In this document: in pieces, positions 1 to 8,840 of the stretch | Position numbering within the stretch: the first letter of the stretch is position 1 | Layout: the number at the start of each line of letters is the position of its first letter | Source: Vibrio albus | GTDB taxonomy: Bacteria > Pseudomonadota > Gammaproteobacteria > Enterobacterales > Vibrionaceae | Reading direction: 5' to 3' | Assembly: GCF_003144035.1 (NCBI RefSeq) | Contig: NZ_QFWT01000013.1 | Location: forward strand, 25,279 to 89,278 | Length of the DNA: 64,000 nt | Notes under the pieces: model-generated | What the model was told of the DNA's origin: nothing | The model's input: only the letters and a program-made list of their open reading frames with translations | Database searches by the model: none | Translations under genes and position numbers: made by a program

Positions 1-498
1 GTTATCCAACTGATTGCTTCCGTTATTATTCTCACTTTCTTTCACCTAAATTTCGGGGTCAGTGCTCTGATTGCCAGTACCATCATGCTGATGGTGTATG
101 CCCTGTTCCATGACTGTTTTATCAGGCTTAACCATTCATTAAACAATCAGACGGAGCGTCAGGTCACCGTACTGTCTTGCAAACCATTCCGGGGCGTGCG
201 CGTCCATTTGGAGCGCATCAAACGCCGGGAAATTATGATTTCTGATGCAGAAGCGGTTTTATACGGTTTGATCTTTCTGGTGTTGTTTGGATTTGTCATC
301 ACTAATCTCTGGCTATCCGCTCGACTTAACTCCCCTACAGCGGGACAAATTTTCTCGGTCGTCACCTATTCACTGGAATTCTTAGAAGCCGCCGTCATGT
401 TGCCAATCACACTGCAAACGCTGTCTCGTTTGTCGGAAATCAGTCAGCGCCTGAATAGCCAATCACCAACAGAAGCATCTCAGGAGAGCCACCAATGA
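1..498 (+). CDS. ABC transporter six-transmembrane-domain protein, 5' partial
   Basis: The reading frame is open from base 1, so the gene starts to the left of the window; the ATG at 85 is internal. The visible 165 residues hold hydrophobic segments near the beginning (the VIIL to ALIAST stretch) and around residues 85-130, separated by a polar loop, and end in a short hydrophilic tail. This matches the C-terminal half of the ABC six-TM proteins that precede RND pump genes in vibrios (family knowledge); no ATP-binding motif is present. The stop overlaps the start of the RND adaptor (ATGA at 495-498), which indicates translational coupling and a shared operon. The substrate is unknown. Family assignment is fairly likely, not certain, because the N-terminus is missing. 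Confidence 0.7.
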   Translation, partial: VIQLIASVIILTFFHLNFGVSALIASTIMLMVYALFHDCFIRLNHSLNNQTERQVTVLSCKPFRGVRVHLERIKRREIMISDAEAVLYGLIFLVLFGFVITNLWLSARLNSPTAGQIFSVVTYSLEFLEAAVMLPITLQTLSRLSEISQRLNSQSPTEASQESHQ

Positions 499-1637
499 AA
501 ATAAGCAAGGTAGTGCCTATTATCTTAGGTCTTTCTCTCATTGCCTGTTCAATCGTTCTGATTGATGCGCTTGAGACGGAGCAGGTGCAACCACCGAAAA
601 AAGCCGCCCTCAAACAGCCGGTAACGGTGATACAGACAGCGTCAAAGGCACACCGCCCGACAATCACCTTGCTGGGTACAACTCAGGCTCGCTGGCCGGT
701 TGAAATGAAAGCGCCGGCAACTGCGAAGTTACTCTGGTTAGCAGAAAAGTCCGAACCCGGAACATTAGTCAAGCAAGGAGATATTCTGGCAACACTCGAC
801 ACTACGCATCTGAAATCACAACTGACCCAGGCCTACAGTGCCGTAAAACAAGCCGAACTTAACCTGCAACGGGAACAACACGAACAGACCGTCGCACTTA
901 AAATGCTCTCTCCGGAGAGAAGCTCGGCTTATGCCCGTCACGAACCACAGATTGCCTCTGCCAAGGCAGAACTTATGCAGGCCAGAGAAAACTATACCAG
1001 TGCCAGACAACACCTTAACGACGCGACTGTCAGCGCACCGTTTGATGCGGTGATCCTGAGCCGCGATATCAGCCCGGGTCAGCAAGTAGAAGCCGGTGAT
1101 GTTATGTTTGAATTAGCCGCCAGCGACAGCCTGGATATCAGGCTGCCTGTGCCTGAATTTCAATGGCCAGTGATCAGTCCGGGACTGGAAAATACGCTTA
1201 TTCAGATCACCGACAGGCAGGGGCAACAGTGGTCTGCATCAATACGCCATATTTCGCCTCTGGCAGACAGTGATAGTCGTCAGAGACAGCTGGTACTGGC
1301 GGTTAGCCAGCCGTATCAGAAAAATCCGGGGTTGCTGCCTAACCAGCAGGTAACCGTAGATATCATTCTGGCGATACATAACGCGGTATCAGAAGTACCT
1401 CTTTCGTCACTGACACGGGACGGTCAGGTCTGGACGGTGGATGAAAACGATCAGTTACGCAAGGAAGCCGTTACTTTGTTGGAAGAAAACCAGCATCACG
1501 CCTATATCGTGTTTGAAGAGAATCCTGACAGACCAAGAACCGTTGTCACCTACCCTCTTCTCTCGATGCTACCGGGAACAGAAGTGGCTCCGGAACATGC
1601 TGAATTGGAATTGGCAAACAAGGAGATCATCCGATGA
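495..1637 (+). CDS. Efflux RND transporter periplasmic adaptor subunit (MFP)
   Basis: 380 aa. This is a membrane fusion protein that would link an inner-membrane RND pump to an outer-membrane channel. A hydrophobic N-terminal segment (about residues 4-22) contains LIAC, which could be a lipobox, but the hydrophobic residues after the Cys make a simple membrane anchor equally likely. It is followed by a barrel-sandwich half (PGTLVKQGDILATLD), an alpha-hairpin at about 110-170 rich in Glu, Gln and Ala, the second sandwich half (VSAPFDAVILSRDISPGQ) and beta-barrel domains. A GGAG Shine-Dalgarno lies upstream of the ATG, which overlaps the stop of the six-TM gene. The 3' end overlaps the pump gene. 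No outer-membrane channel gene follows, so a TolC-type partner encoded elsewhere is inferred. Confidence 0.92.
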   Translation: MKISKVVPIILGLSLIACSIVLIDALETEQVQPPKKAALKQPVTVIQTASKAHRPTITLLGTTQARWPVEMKAPATAKLLWLAEKSEPGTLVKQGDILATLDTTHLKSQLTQAYSAVKQAELNLQREQHEQTVALKMLSPERSSAYARHEPQIASAKAELMQARENYTSARQHLNDATVSAPFDAVILSRDISPGQQVEAGDVMFELAASDSLDIRLPVPEFQWPVISPGLENTLIQITDRQGQQWSASIRHISPLADSDSRQRQLVLAVSQPYQKNPGLLPNQQVTVDIILAIHNAVSEVPLSSLTRDGQVWTVDENDQLRKEAVTLLEENQHHAYIVFEENPDRPRTVVTYPLLSMLPGTEVAPEHAELELANKEIIR

Positions 1638-4600
1638 AGTGGCTGACAAAATGGTTTATCGATAATCCGGTTGGTGCCAACCTGCTGATGTTAGCCATTA
1701 TTGCCTGCGGCGTTCTGGCGTTGGGTCGGCTTCGTATTGAGTCATTTCCTCAAATCGCGCCTTCCAACTTAGTAGTGACAGTGGCTTACCCCGGAGGAAG
1801 CGCAAAACAAATTGATGAAAACATTACCCAACGCATTGAAGAGTCGATCAGTGGTCTTGCCGGCATCAAGCAGATCACCAGCCAGTCCAGCGCTGGATTA
1901 GCAACGATACGGGTAAGGAAGACGGCTGATGCGGATTTGAATAAACTACTTGATGATGTAAGAAGCCGGGTCAATGCCATCAGCGGATTTCCTTCGCAGG
2001 CAGAACGACCACAGATAATGCGGGAAGATTTCACCAGCCTGGCGGCATTTATCATTATTTCTGCACCGCGCACGGATAGCCAGTTACAACCCATTGCCCG
2101 ACAAGTCGAACTGGCGCTGAAGAAACACCCTCAGATCTCTAACGTGTCTAGCTGGGGCAGCCGTGCTCCTCTGCTGGTTATAGAACCGGATACCAACAAG
2201 CTGCGAAGTGTCGGACTGAGTCTGGAAGAAATGGCACAGAAAATAGAGCAGTCATCATTAGAAACCCGCACCGGAGAACTCAAAAACGAAAGCGGCCGTA
2301 TGGTCGTACGGGGAGATGGATATGCCGCCGATCTGCAAAAATTACGTGCATTAGAAATCATCTCAACTTCTTCCGGCATCATCCGGCTTGGTGAGTTAGC
2401 CAGTCTGAGCAGGGGTTATGAAGAAAGTGGCACGATTGTACGTAACAATGGTGAAAACGCGATTGCATTGCTGGTCAGTACCCATCAGAAAGACAACCTG
2501 CTGCATGTCAGCAAAGCAATCGAGGAGACACTGAAAACAGAACGAGTCCGACTGCCTGATGACGTGACACTATCGACCATGGCCGATATGGCTCCCTACA
2601 TCAAAAATCAGTTGTCCCGCCTTTATAATAATGCCTGGCAAGGGCTGCTGATCGTGATGGTCCTTCTGGGACTGTTTCTGGAACTGAAGCTGGCTTCCTG
2701 GGTGGCACTGGGGATCCCGATAGCCCTTTCGGGCACGCTGAGCGTAATGAATATTCTGGACTACAGCATTAACGATATCACTCTGTTCGGCTTTATTCTT
2801 GTACTCGGTATCCTGGTCGATGATGCTGTTGTTGTTGGGGAGGCGATTCATTCTGAAAGACAGCAAAGTATTCCACCTCGCCAGGCAGCCCTGAAAGGCG
2901 TGCAGTCTGTTTCCGTGGCGACTGTATTTGGAACCCTGACGACAATGGCCGCCTTTTCTCCCATGCTGTGGATTAATAATGACCTGGCAAAAATGCTGGC
3001 GGGTTTCTCCACGGTGGTAATTCTCGCACTCCTGTTTTCTCTGATAGAGAGTAAGTTCATCTTACCTTCTCACTTAGCGGAGATGAAAAGCAGCAATAAG
3101 AAGTCAGGGATGATTTCCAGAATTCAGAGTATCGCTAAAAACGGCTTAGACACCTTAAATCAGCGTGTCTACCGCCCCGTCCTGCAACATGCACTGAAGA
3201 ATAAGCTGGCCTCTTTACTCTGCGCCTCAGCATTTATCATCCTGAGTTACGGAATGTGGGCAAGCGGCACCATTCCCAGTGCGATTTTTCCTGAGATACC
3301 AGGGCGATACTTAACGGCTAAACTGTCTCTTGAAAACGGTGCGCCATTGCCACTGCAAACGAAAGCACTGGATACGCTGGAACAGGCCGCACTGAAACTG
3401 AATACCTCGGTGTATCAGGACTATCAGTTAACAGCCAAACCTATGCTTAATCTGCTGGCTTTTTCCGATGGTTATGGAGAAATCGAAATGACGGCAGAAC
3501 TCACCCATGAAGCCCTGTCCCACTTGCCCGGAAATACACTAGCGAATGAGTGGCGACAGTTATCGGGACAGATTGAGGGAGCCTACTCCATCGAATTCTC
3601 AGCAGCAGATACACCGGCTGGTGACACTTTTATCAGTGTTTCCGCGGCTGACAGCACACTGGCAAAACAAGTCTCTGGTGAACTTGCTTCGCTATTAGCG
3701 GCACAACCAGGGGCTGCCGATGTCTTTGACGACAGCCAGGGAGGACAGGAGCAAATACAGGTAACACTCAACGCTTACGGCCACCAGCTTGGTGTAACCC
3801 AGAGCCAGATTGCCCAACTCATTGGCGAAGCCTACGGGCGACGGGAGATCCACCGACTGCTGGACCAGAATCAGGAAACGAAAGTCATTGTCCGCTACCC
3901 TGAAAATGAACGTATGACACAGAAACAGCTGCTGATGACTCCGGTTAACCTGCCAAACGGTAATACCGTACTGTTAGGCGATATTTCTACCCTGAGTTAT
4001 TCGCGTGAGCCGGATACCCTGTTCCGCCGTAACCGTGAGCCGGTTGTAAATATCTACTGGAATCAGGACCGGAGTATTCAGTCTCCGGAACAGACTTTCC
4101 AGCAGTTGGCACCCGCCATCCGTTCTCTGACATTGCGTTACTCCGGTATCAATATCAAAGCAAGTGGCGAATTTGAAGAAATAGAGGAAGTGCAGCAAGG
4201 CTTTAAATCCATGATGATACTTACTGTCTTACTGATTTATATCTTACTGGCAGTACCACTACAGTCCTACTGGCAACCACTGTTAATTATGACCGTGATC
4301 CCGTTTGGATTTTCCGGCGCTATTTTCGGCCACTATCTGATGGATTTACCGATAAGTATCCTGTCCATGTTCGGTATGATGGCGATGACAGGGATCGTCA
4401 TTAATGATTCTCTGGTGCTGATCACACGCTTCAACTCAGAATATCGCTCGGGAGCCCCTCTTCATCGGGCACTTGTTACCGCCGGGACCAGTCGTATGAG
4501 GGCTATTTTCCTGACGACCATTACCACAGTATGCGGTCTTATTCCTTTGCTGACGGAGTCCGCCACGCAAGCGCAATACCTGAAACCGGCGGCCGTTTCT

Positions 4601-4720
4601 CTGGTGTTTGGAGAGCTGTTTGCCACTGCCGTAACCCTGATTCTGATCCCGGTGCTTTTAGGCTGTGTTCACAAAGAGAAATTACCTGACCAGGTCGTTT
4701 CAAGTCATGCTGGTATATAA
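1634..4720 (+). CDS. Efflux RND transporter permease subunit
   Basis: 1028 aa, the normal length for a proton-driven RND multidrug pump with 12 membrane helices and two large periplasmic loops. The first helix lies near residues 12-32 (VGANLLMLAIIACGVLAL). The helix-4 motif GILVDDAVVVGE carries the paired aspartates of the proton relay. A second helix cluster begins near residue 860 (MMILTVLLIYILLAVPL). The ATG overlaps the adaptor stop (ATGA) and has AAGGAG upstream. Operon partners are the six-TM protein and the adaptor. Substrates cannot be read from the sequence; the AraC/GyrI-like regulator that follows is a plausible but unproven controller. Confidence 0.95.
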   Translation: MKWLTKWFIDNPVGANLLMLAIIACGVLALGRLRIESFPQIAPSNLVVTVAYPGGSAKQIDENITQRIEESISGLAGIKQITSQSSAGLATIRVRKTADADLNKLLDDVRSRVNAISGFPSQAERPQIMREDFTSLAAFIIISAPRTDSQLQPIARQVELALKKHPQISNVSSWGSRAPLLVIEPDTNKLRSVGLSLEEMAQKIEQSSLETRTGELKNESGRMVVRGDGYAADLQKLRALEIISTSSGIIRLGELASLSRGYEESGTIVRNNGENAIALLVSTHQKDNLLHVSKAIEETLKTERVRLPDDVTLSTMADMAPYIKNQLSRLYNNAWQGLLIVMVLLGLFLELKLASWVALGIPIALSGTLSVMNILDYSINDITLFGFILVLGILVDDAVVVGEAIHSERQQSIPPRQAALKGVQSVSVATVFGTLTTMAAFSPMLWINNDLAKMLAGFSTVVILALLFSLIESKFILPSHLAEMKSSNKKSGMISRIQSIAKNGLDTLNQRVYRPVLQHALKNKLASLLCASAFIILSYGMWASGTIPSAIFPEIPGRYLTAKLSLENGAPLPLQTKALDTLEQAALKLNTSVYQDYQLTAKPMLNLLAFSDGYGEIEMTAELTHEALSHLPGNTLANEWRQLSGQIEGAYSIEFSAADTPAGDTFISVSAADSTLAKQVSGELASLLAAQPGAADVFDDSQGGQEQIQVTLNAYGHQLGVTQSQIAQLIGEAYGRREIHRLLDQNQETKVIVRYPENERMTQKQLLMTPVNLPNGNTVLLGDISTLSYSREPDTLFRRNREPVVNIYWNQDRSIQSPEQTFQQLAPAIRSLTLRYSGINIKASGEFEEIEEVQQGFKSMMILTVLLIYILLAVPLQSYWQPLLIMTVIPFGFSGAIFGHYLMDLPISILSMFGMMAMTGIVINDSLVLITRFNSEYRSGAPLHRALVTAGTSRMRAIFLTTITTVCGLIPLLTESATQAQYLKPAAVSLVFGELFATAVTLILIPVLLGCVHKEKLPDQVVSSHAGI

Positions 4721-4820
4721 AACGCTAAACCTAAAACCCATATAGTTATATGTGTCGTAAATAAGCTGATCTCAATTTGCGACTAATAACGTAAATAGTA
4801 ATAGTCAAAGCTCAGAAATA

Positions 4821-5735
4821 ATGTTGATCAATACTATGATGAATTCTAATGAGACACCTTTTGCTCTGGTACCCGAGAAAGCGCTGTTGGCTTCCCTGCC
4901 TGAGCACTATAAAAAACGGTTCGAAACCGCTCTGCTGTTAATGCATGACACATTGACGGAAGGACTATGCTGGGAACAGATCGCCAAGCAGAGCGCCATT
5001 TCTCCCTATCATTTTCATCGCCAGTTTACTCTTCTATTTAACGAAACGCCGGGGCAATATTTAAACCGACTCCGGCTGCAATACGCCGTCTACCTATTGT
5101 TTACCGCGAAGCACAAGAAGATCACTGACATCGCGCTCCTGTGCGGCTATTCTTCATCACAAGCGATGGCGAAAGCGCTTAAACGAGAACTGGGAACCAC
5201 CGCTAAGAACATACGGCAGCTTATCCACTCGGGTACTCCCGAGAAAACCTCCGAGCTAATGGCCAAACTTGCCCACCCGGGTAACGAGCATTCTCTGGAA
5301 ACGCAGCTCGCGAAATCAATGCCATGCGAACTTGTCTGGTACCCTACCCGGGGAATGAAAAAGCAACATTTTCCAGAATTTGACTGGGATATTATCTTCG
5401 AAACGATTGGTGAAAAAAGCACACAGCTCATCAGTGCAACACCGGTTTCAGAACTGGAGCGCCCGTGGAAGGATATCTCATATACCATTGGGAACTGGTA
5501 TGTGCCTGAGGAAGACTATGACCATTACCTGCCGGAAGGCTACTTCCTTTGTTGTGAAGTGTATATTGTCTCCGATGTTGCTTACATCGCAGCCATTGAA
5601 GGATTGTTCGAGCAGGCAGAAAAACTGGGCTATGAGGTAGATACCAGCGGCTACCTCATAGAAATGGTTCGTCACGTTGAACTGACACTGACCGGAGGTG
5701 CCACCTTTGCTTTTCAAATCCCGATTATTACGTGA
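4821..5735 (+). CDS. AraC-family regulator with C-terminal GyrI-like ligand-binding domain
   Basis: 304 aa. The DNA-binding part comes first: two helix-turn-helix motifs within about residues 35-135 (ISPYHFHRQFTLLFNETPGQ and the second helix pair around ITDIALLCGYSSSQAMAKAL). The C-terminal half (about 155-304) resembles the GyrI/BmrR-type small-molecule-binding fold of the Rob/SoxS-related regulators. Such proteins typically sense hydrophobic compounds and activate efflux genes, so control of the adjacent RND operon is an attractive inference. No strong Shine-Dalgarno precedes the ATG at 4821, and the ATGs at 4836 and 4839 are alternatives. The gene is convergent with nnr, 26 bases away. Confidence 0.85.
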   Translation: MLINTMMNSNETPFALVPEKALLASLPEHYKKRFETALLLMHDTLTEGLCWEQIAKQSAISPYHFHRQFTLLFNETPGQYLNRLRLQYAVYLLFTAKHKKITDIALLCGYSSSQAMAKALKRELGTTAKNIRQLIHSGTPEKTSELMAKLAHPGNEHSLETQLAKSMPCELVWYPTRGMKKQHFPEFDWDIIFETIGEKSTQLISATPVSELERPWKDISYTIGNWYVPEEDYDHYLPEGYFLCCEVYIVSDVAYIAAIEGLFEQAEKLGYEVDTSGYLIEMVRHVELTLTGGATFAFQIPIIT

Positions 5736-5761
5736 ATACCAGCTTTGGTTAGGTATAAAGC

Positions 5762-7240
5762 CTAGTTCAATAGTTTTCTAATATACGGAAACAAATCGCT
5801 GGCTAACATGCCACGTTCACCTTTCTCCTCAGCACACAGATCCGCAGCCGTTGAGTGAATCCACCCCCCCGCTCTGGCAGCAAGTGGGAGCGGTAACCCT
5901 TGTGCCAATAATCCGGCAATAACTCCGGTCAGTACATCTCCCATGCCGCCGGTCGCCATTCCCGGATTCCCGGCCTGGCACACCCAGCAGTGCCGACCGT
6001 TATGCACCAGCGTTCCTGCTCCTTTCAGTACCACAACCCCGCCGTATTTGTGCTGCAGCCGCTGTGCCGCTTTGAAACGATCGGATTCAACTTCTTCAAC
6101 GGTCGTTGCTAACAGACGAGCGGCTTCTCCCGGATGGGGGGTAATAATCCGTTTATTATTAAAGTCTGGAGTTTTGACCAATAGGTTCAGACAATCCGCA
6201 TCCGCAACCATCGGCTTTTCTGCTGTTCTGGAATAACCGAGAAGCGAACGGCCCCAGCTTGATGAGCCCAGCCCCGGCCCGATAGCGATAATATCCGCCC
6301 ACTCCAGATGATCATTGATTTCGTTACTGTTACCCCGCCAGTCATAGACCATCAGTTCCGGACAAGCTCCGACAATTGCCGGTACATTTTCCGGCTGGGT
6401 GACAACCCGGGTCAGGCCAGCACCGGTTCTGGCACAGGCTTCAGAGGCAAGACGAATTGCACCGAACATACCCCGGTCACCACCCAGACACAGAGCCCGG
6501 CCATTGGAGCCTTTATGAGCCGTCCGGGAGCGAGGAGACAGAGCTGCACTTATCTCTTCTGTATCTATCAGGGAACAGATGGCTGGCACTTGCTCCGCAA
6601 AATATTTATCCACCCCAAGTCCGGCAAACTGAATCTCACCAGTATGTTCAGCAGCCTGTCCGGTAAACAGCCCTCGTTTTAAACCAATAAAAGATACGGT
6701 ACCCACTGCATTTACCACACAGCCAAGCACTGTACCGGTATCAGCACACAGGCCAGATGGAATATCTACAGCGAGCACAGGAGCCCCGGAGGCATTCATC
6801 GCATCAATCAGGGAGGCATAATCTTCGCGAACCATGCCACTTAGGCCGGTTCCAAGCAGTGCATCGACGATCATGTCGTATTGCAAAGGGCGTTGAAGAT
6901 CCGGCCCTAGGATCTCACCTCCTAGTTCAAGCCAGGCATCCCGTGCTCTGCCTGCATCCCCCGTCAGTTTTTCAGGATCGCCTACCTGCCACAGGGTCAC
7001 CGTCATTCCTGCCTGCTTTGCCAGACTGGCAACAATATAACCATCACCACCGTTGTTACCGCCACCACAGCAGACCAGCAACGAATGAGTCTCGGGAAAG
7101 CCATCCAATATTCTCGAAAACACTGCCTGTCCTGCCCTTTCCATGAGTGTATACATCTCAAGGTTCAGACTCTTGGCGACTTCCTTCTCTCCGAGACGGA
7201 CATCTTCCGCTTTATACAGATTATATTCGTGTGCTTTCAC
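5762..7240 (-). CDS. nnr: Bifunctional NAD(P)H-hydrate epimerase / ADP-dependent NAD(P)H-hydrate dehydratase
   Basis: 492 aa. It repairs hydrated NADH and NADPH: the N-terminal YjeF_N domain (about 1-215, GGGNNGGDGYIVA motif) epimerises the S and R hydrates, and the C-terminal carbohydrate-kinase-like domain (about 225-492) dehydrates the S form using ADP. Dehydratase motifs visible are GPGLG, ITPHPGEAARL and GNPGMATGGMGDVLTG. The start is GTG, preceded by an AGGGA Shine-Dalgarno. It lies 24 bases after the PAS gene and probably shares its transcript. In enterobacteria nnr is usually next to tsaE and amiB, so this location with signalling genes is unusual; a second copy elsewhere in the genome cannot be excluded. 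Confidence 0.93.
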   Translation of the reverse strand: MKAHEYNLYKAEDVRLGEKEVAKSLNLEMYTLMERAGQAVFSRILDGFPETHSLLVCCGGGNNGGDGYIVASLAKQAGMTVTLWQVGDPEKLTGDAGRARDAWLELGGEILGPDLQRPLQYDMIVDALLGTGLSGMVREDYASLIDAMNASGAPVLAVDIPSGLCADTGTVLGCVVNAVGTVSFIGLKRGLFTGQAAEHTGEIQFAGLGVDKYFAEQVPAICSLIDTEEISAALSPRSRTAHKGSNGRALCLGGDRGMFGAIRLASEACARTGAGLTRVVTQPENVPAIVGACPELMVYDWRGNSNEINDHLEWADIIAIGPGLGSSSWGRSLLGYSRTAEKPMVADADCLNLLVKTPDFNNKRIITPHPGEAARLLATTVEEVESDRFKAAQRLQHKYGGVVVLKGAGTLVHNGRHCWVCQAGNPGMATGGMGDVLTGVIAGLLAQGLPLPLAARAGGWIHSTAADLCAEEKGERGMLASDLFPYIRKLLN

Positions 7241-7264
7241 TTTATTTCCCTGTGTTCTGATTAC

Positions 7265-7705
7265 TTATTGATTTTTAAGCTCTATCATAGCTTCTGCTGT
7301 CGCATCTTGTATCGAAAGGAAAAGTGACTTAACTTCCCCGGTAGGAGTCCGCATCGGATTCAACGTCACATTCTGATACATAAACTCAGCCTGCTGGGTA
7401 ATGGGCCTGACATTCCGGCACTTAAATAAATAAGGCCTTTGACGCCAGGTAATAAAACTCCGGCAGCCGAGATTGTAAACAGGCTTAGCTTTGATCATAA
7501 ACCACGCTTTTGGGATCTCAGGGAAGAGGTCAAAAATAGACTGACCGATCGCTTCGTGTGCTTGTTTTCCACTATGATGAGTCATAAAACCATTCCACAC
7601 CTGTACCTTATAGTCGGCGTCAAGCACCACAAGCCCCAGCTCCACGTTCTGAACCATATCCACCATCCAGTGAAATTGTTCAAACTCTGCAGGAAGTCCC
7701 AGCAT
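7265..7705 (-). CDS. Single-domain PAS protein
   Basis: 146 aa, essentially one PAS domain (about residues 12-130) with no output domain. Recognisable PAS features are the stretch MVQNVELGLVVLDADYKVQVWN, the helical region ending SIFDLFPEI and the closing strands. Its ATG shares one base with the stop of the upstream response regulator gene (TAATG), so the two are translationally coupled and probably act together. It could supply a redox, ligand or protein-docking input for an unlinked histidine kinase or chemotaxis receptor; the ligand cannot be predicted. No cofactor-binding Cys-His signature is obvious. Confidence 0.8.
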   Translation of the reverse strand: MLGLPAEFEQFHWMVDMVQNVELGLVVLDADYKVQVWNGFMTHHSGKQAHEAIGQSIFDLFPEIPKAWFMIKAKPVYNLGCRSFITWRQRPYLFKCRNVRPITQQAEFMYQNVTLNPMRTPTGEVKSLFLSIQDATAEAMIELKNQ

Positions 7706-8724
7706 TAGAATTCCTCCATCAGATAAGCAAGTTTGTTATCCAGTAACGGTAATGATTCGTCCACAAACATAAACAGTAAGTCACAACGGATACTGGTGTT
7801 CTCAATGGTATAGCTCACTTCAAAAGTCATCGTTTTATTGAATGTGCCTCTGGTAGACTCAATCACAGATTGAATAGGAATATGCTGCCCCAGCAATACC
7901 GGCTGGCTTTGGAAAAAGCGGACTTCGGCTTGTTGCCCAAGACCATTAAGGAATGCCCCGACCAGAATATTAGAGACATCCATAAGTAATTCCAATTCCA
8001 CAGAAACCGGTATGTCCAGCTCTTCACCATCGACAGGAACCTGCATCAACCGTTTCAAGTCCGCAATACTGGAGTCACTGAGTAAAACTAATGCCTCCCC
8101 GGCAATCCCTTCCCCACAGAACCCCTGACACACCCCGGATACCTGTGAATTCTGGGCAATATCCTCCAGTGCCATATGCAGTTCACTGACTTCAAATACG
8201 TTAACATTCGGCAATGGTAGGTGCACAAACACATCAAAATGACGGGCCAGTGCATCTGCCGCCCGGCCGATGGAAACGTTCGCCACTTCCATATAAATGT
8301 CACGTCGTTTTAGTACCGGTAACTCAATGCTGACCGGTGTAACGACTTTAGAGGTACCCGCTGGTTTAACCAGAGTACGCAGTACCTCTTTCAGTACTTC
8401 CTGATCAATGGGCTTCTGAATGAACGCTTTCGCGCCTAGTGCCTCAACTTTCTGTTTTGCTTTCGGCTGAATATCACCGGATACCACCACCACCGATACT
8501 GGAATATTCCTTTGCCTGATTTTTTCCAGAGTGCCAAAACCATCCAGCTCAGGCATCGTAAGGTCCAGAAACATTAATTCAAATGTCTGTTGTTCAAGCT
8601 TTTCCAGGGCATCTAAACCATGAATAGCAAAGGTAACATCGGCATTCAGTGAGGTGGGTAAAGAACGGGCCATCTGCTTGCGGGCAAGAGCGGAGTCATC
8701 ACATATAAGGACTGGATAAGTCAT
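7705..8724 (-). CDS. Response regulator with CheC/CheX-like phosphatase domain
   Basis: 339 aa. The receiver domain (about 1-122) has the acidic pair in ICDDSALAR, the phosphoacceptor Asp in MFLDLTMPELDG, the conserved Ser in VVVSGD and the Lys in FIQKPID. The C-terminal part (about 140-339) contains two copies of the CheC-type active-site helix: MEVANVSIGRAADALA near residue 145 and MDVSNILVGAFLNGLG near residue 250, each with the acidic residue and Asn of the E/D-x-x-N pattern. CheC-class domains dephosphorylate CheY-P, so this protein may act as a phosphatase or a phosphate sink. No kinase gene is adjacent. It is first in an operon with the PAS gene and nnr. Confidence 0.85.
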   Translation of the reverse strand: MTYPVLICDDSALARKQMARSLPTSLNADVTFAIHGLDALEKLEQQTFELMFLDLTMPELDGFGTLEKIRQRNIPVSVVVVSGDIQPKAKQKVEALGAKAFIQKPIDQEVLKEVLRTLVKPAGTSKVVTPVSIELPVLKRRDIYMEVANVSIGRAADALARHFDVFVHLPLPNVNVFEVSELHMALEDIAQNSQVSGVCQGFCGEGIAGEALVLLSDSSIADLKRLMQVPVDGEELDIPVSVELELLMDVSNILVGAFLNGLGQQAEVRFFQSQPVLLGQHIPIQSVIESTRGTFNKTMTFEVSYTIENTSIRCDLLFMFVDESLPLLDNKLAYLMEEF

Positions 8725-8840
8725 TCTTACACCTATTTATTTTCCTTTATAAGGTGTAAGTGTAACAGACAACTATGCGGTATCAGCGTTTATGAAGAAA
8801 TTATTTCATAAATTCTGCTCAGAAATATGAAACTGAGACA

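Noticed and set aside
6308..7146. Plus-strand ORFs opposite nnr (124 and 129 aa)
   Set aside because: They lie antisense within a conserved enzyme gene and have low-complexity, Pro/His/Arg-rich translations.
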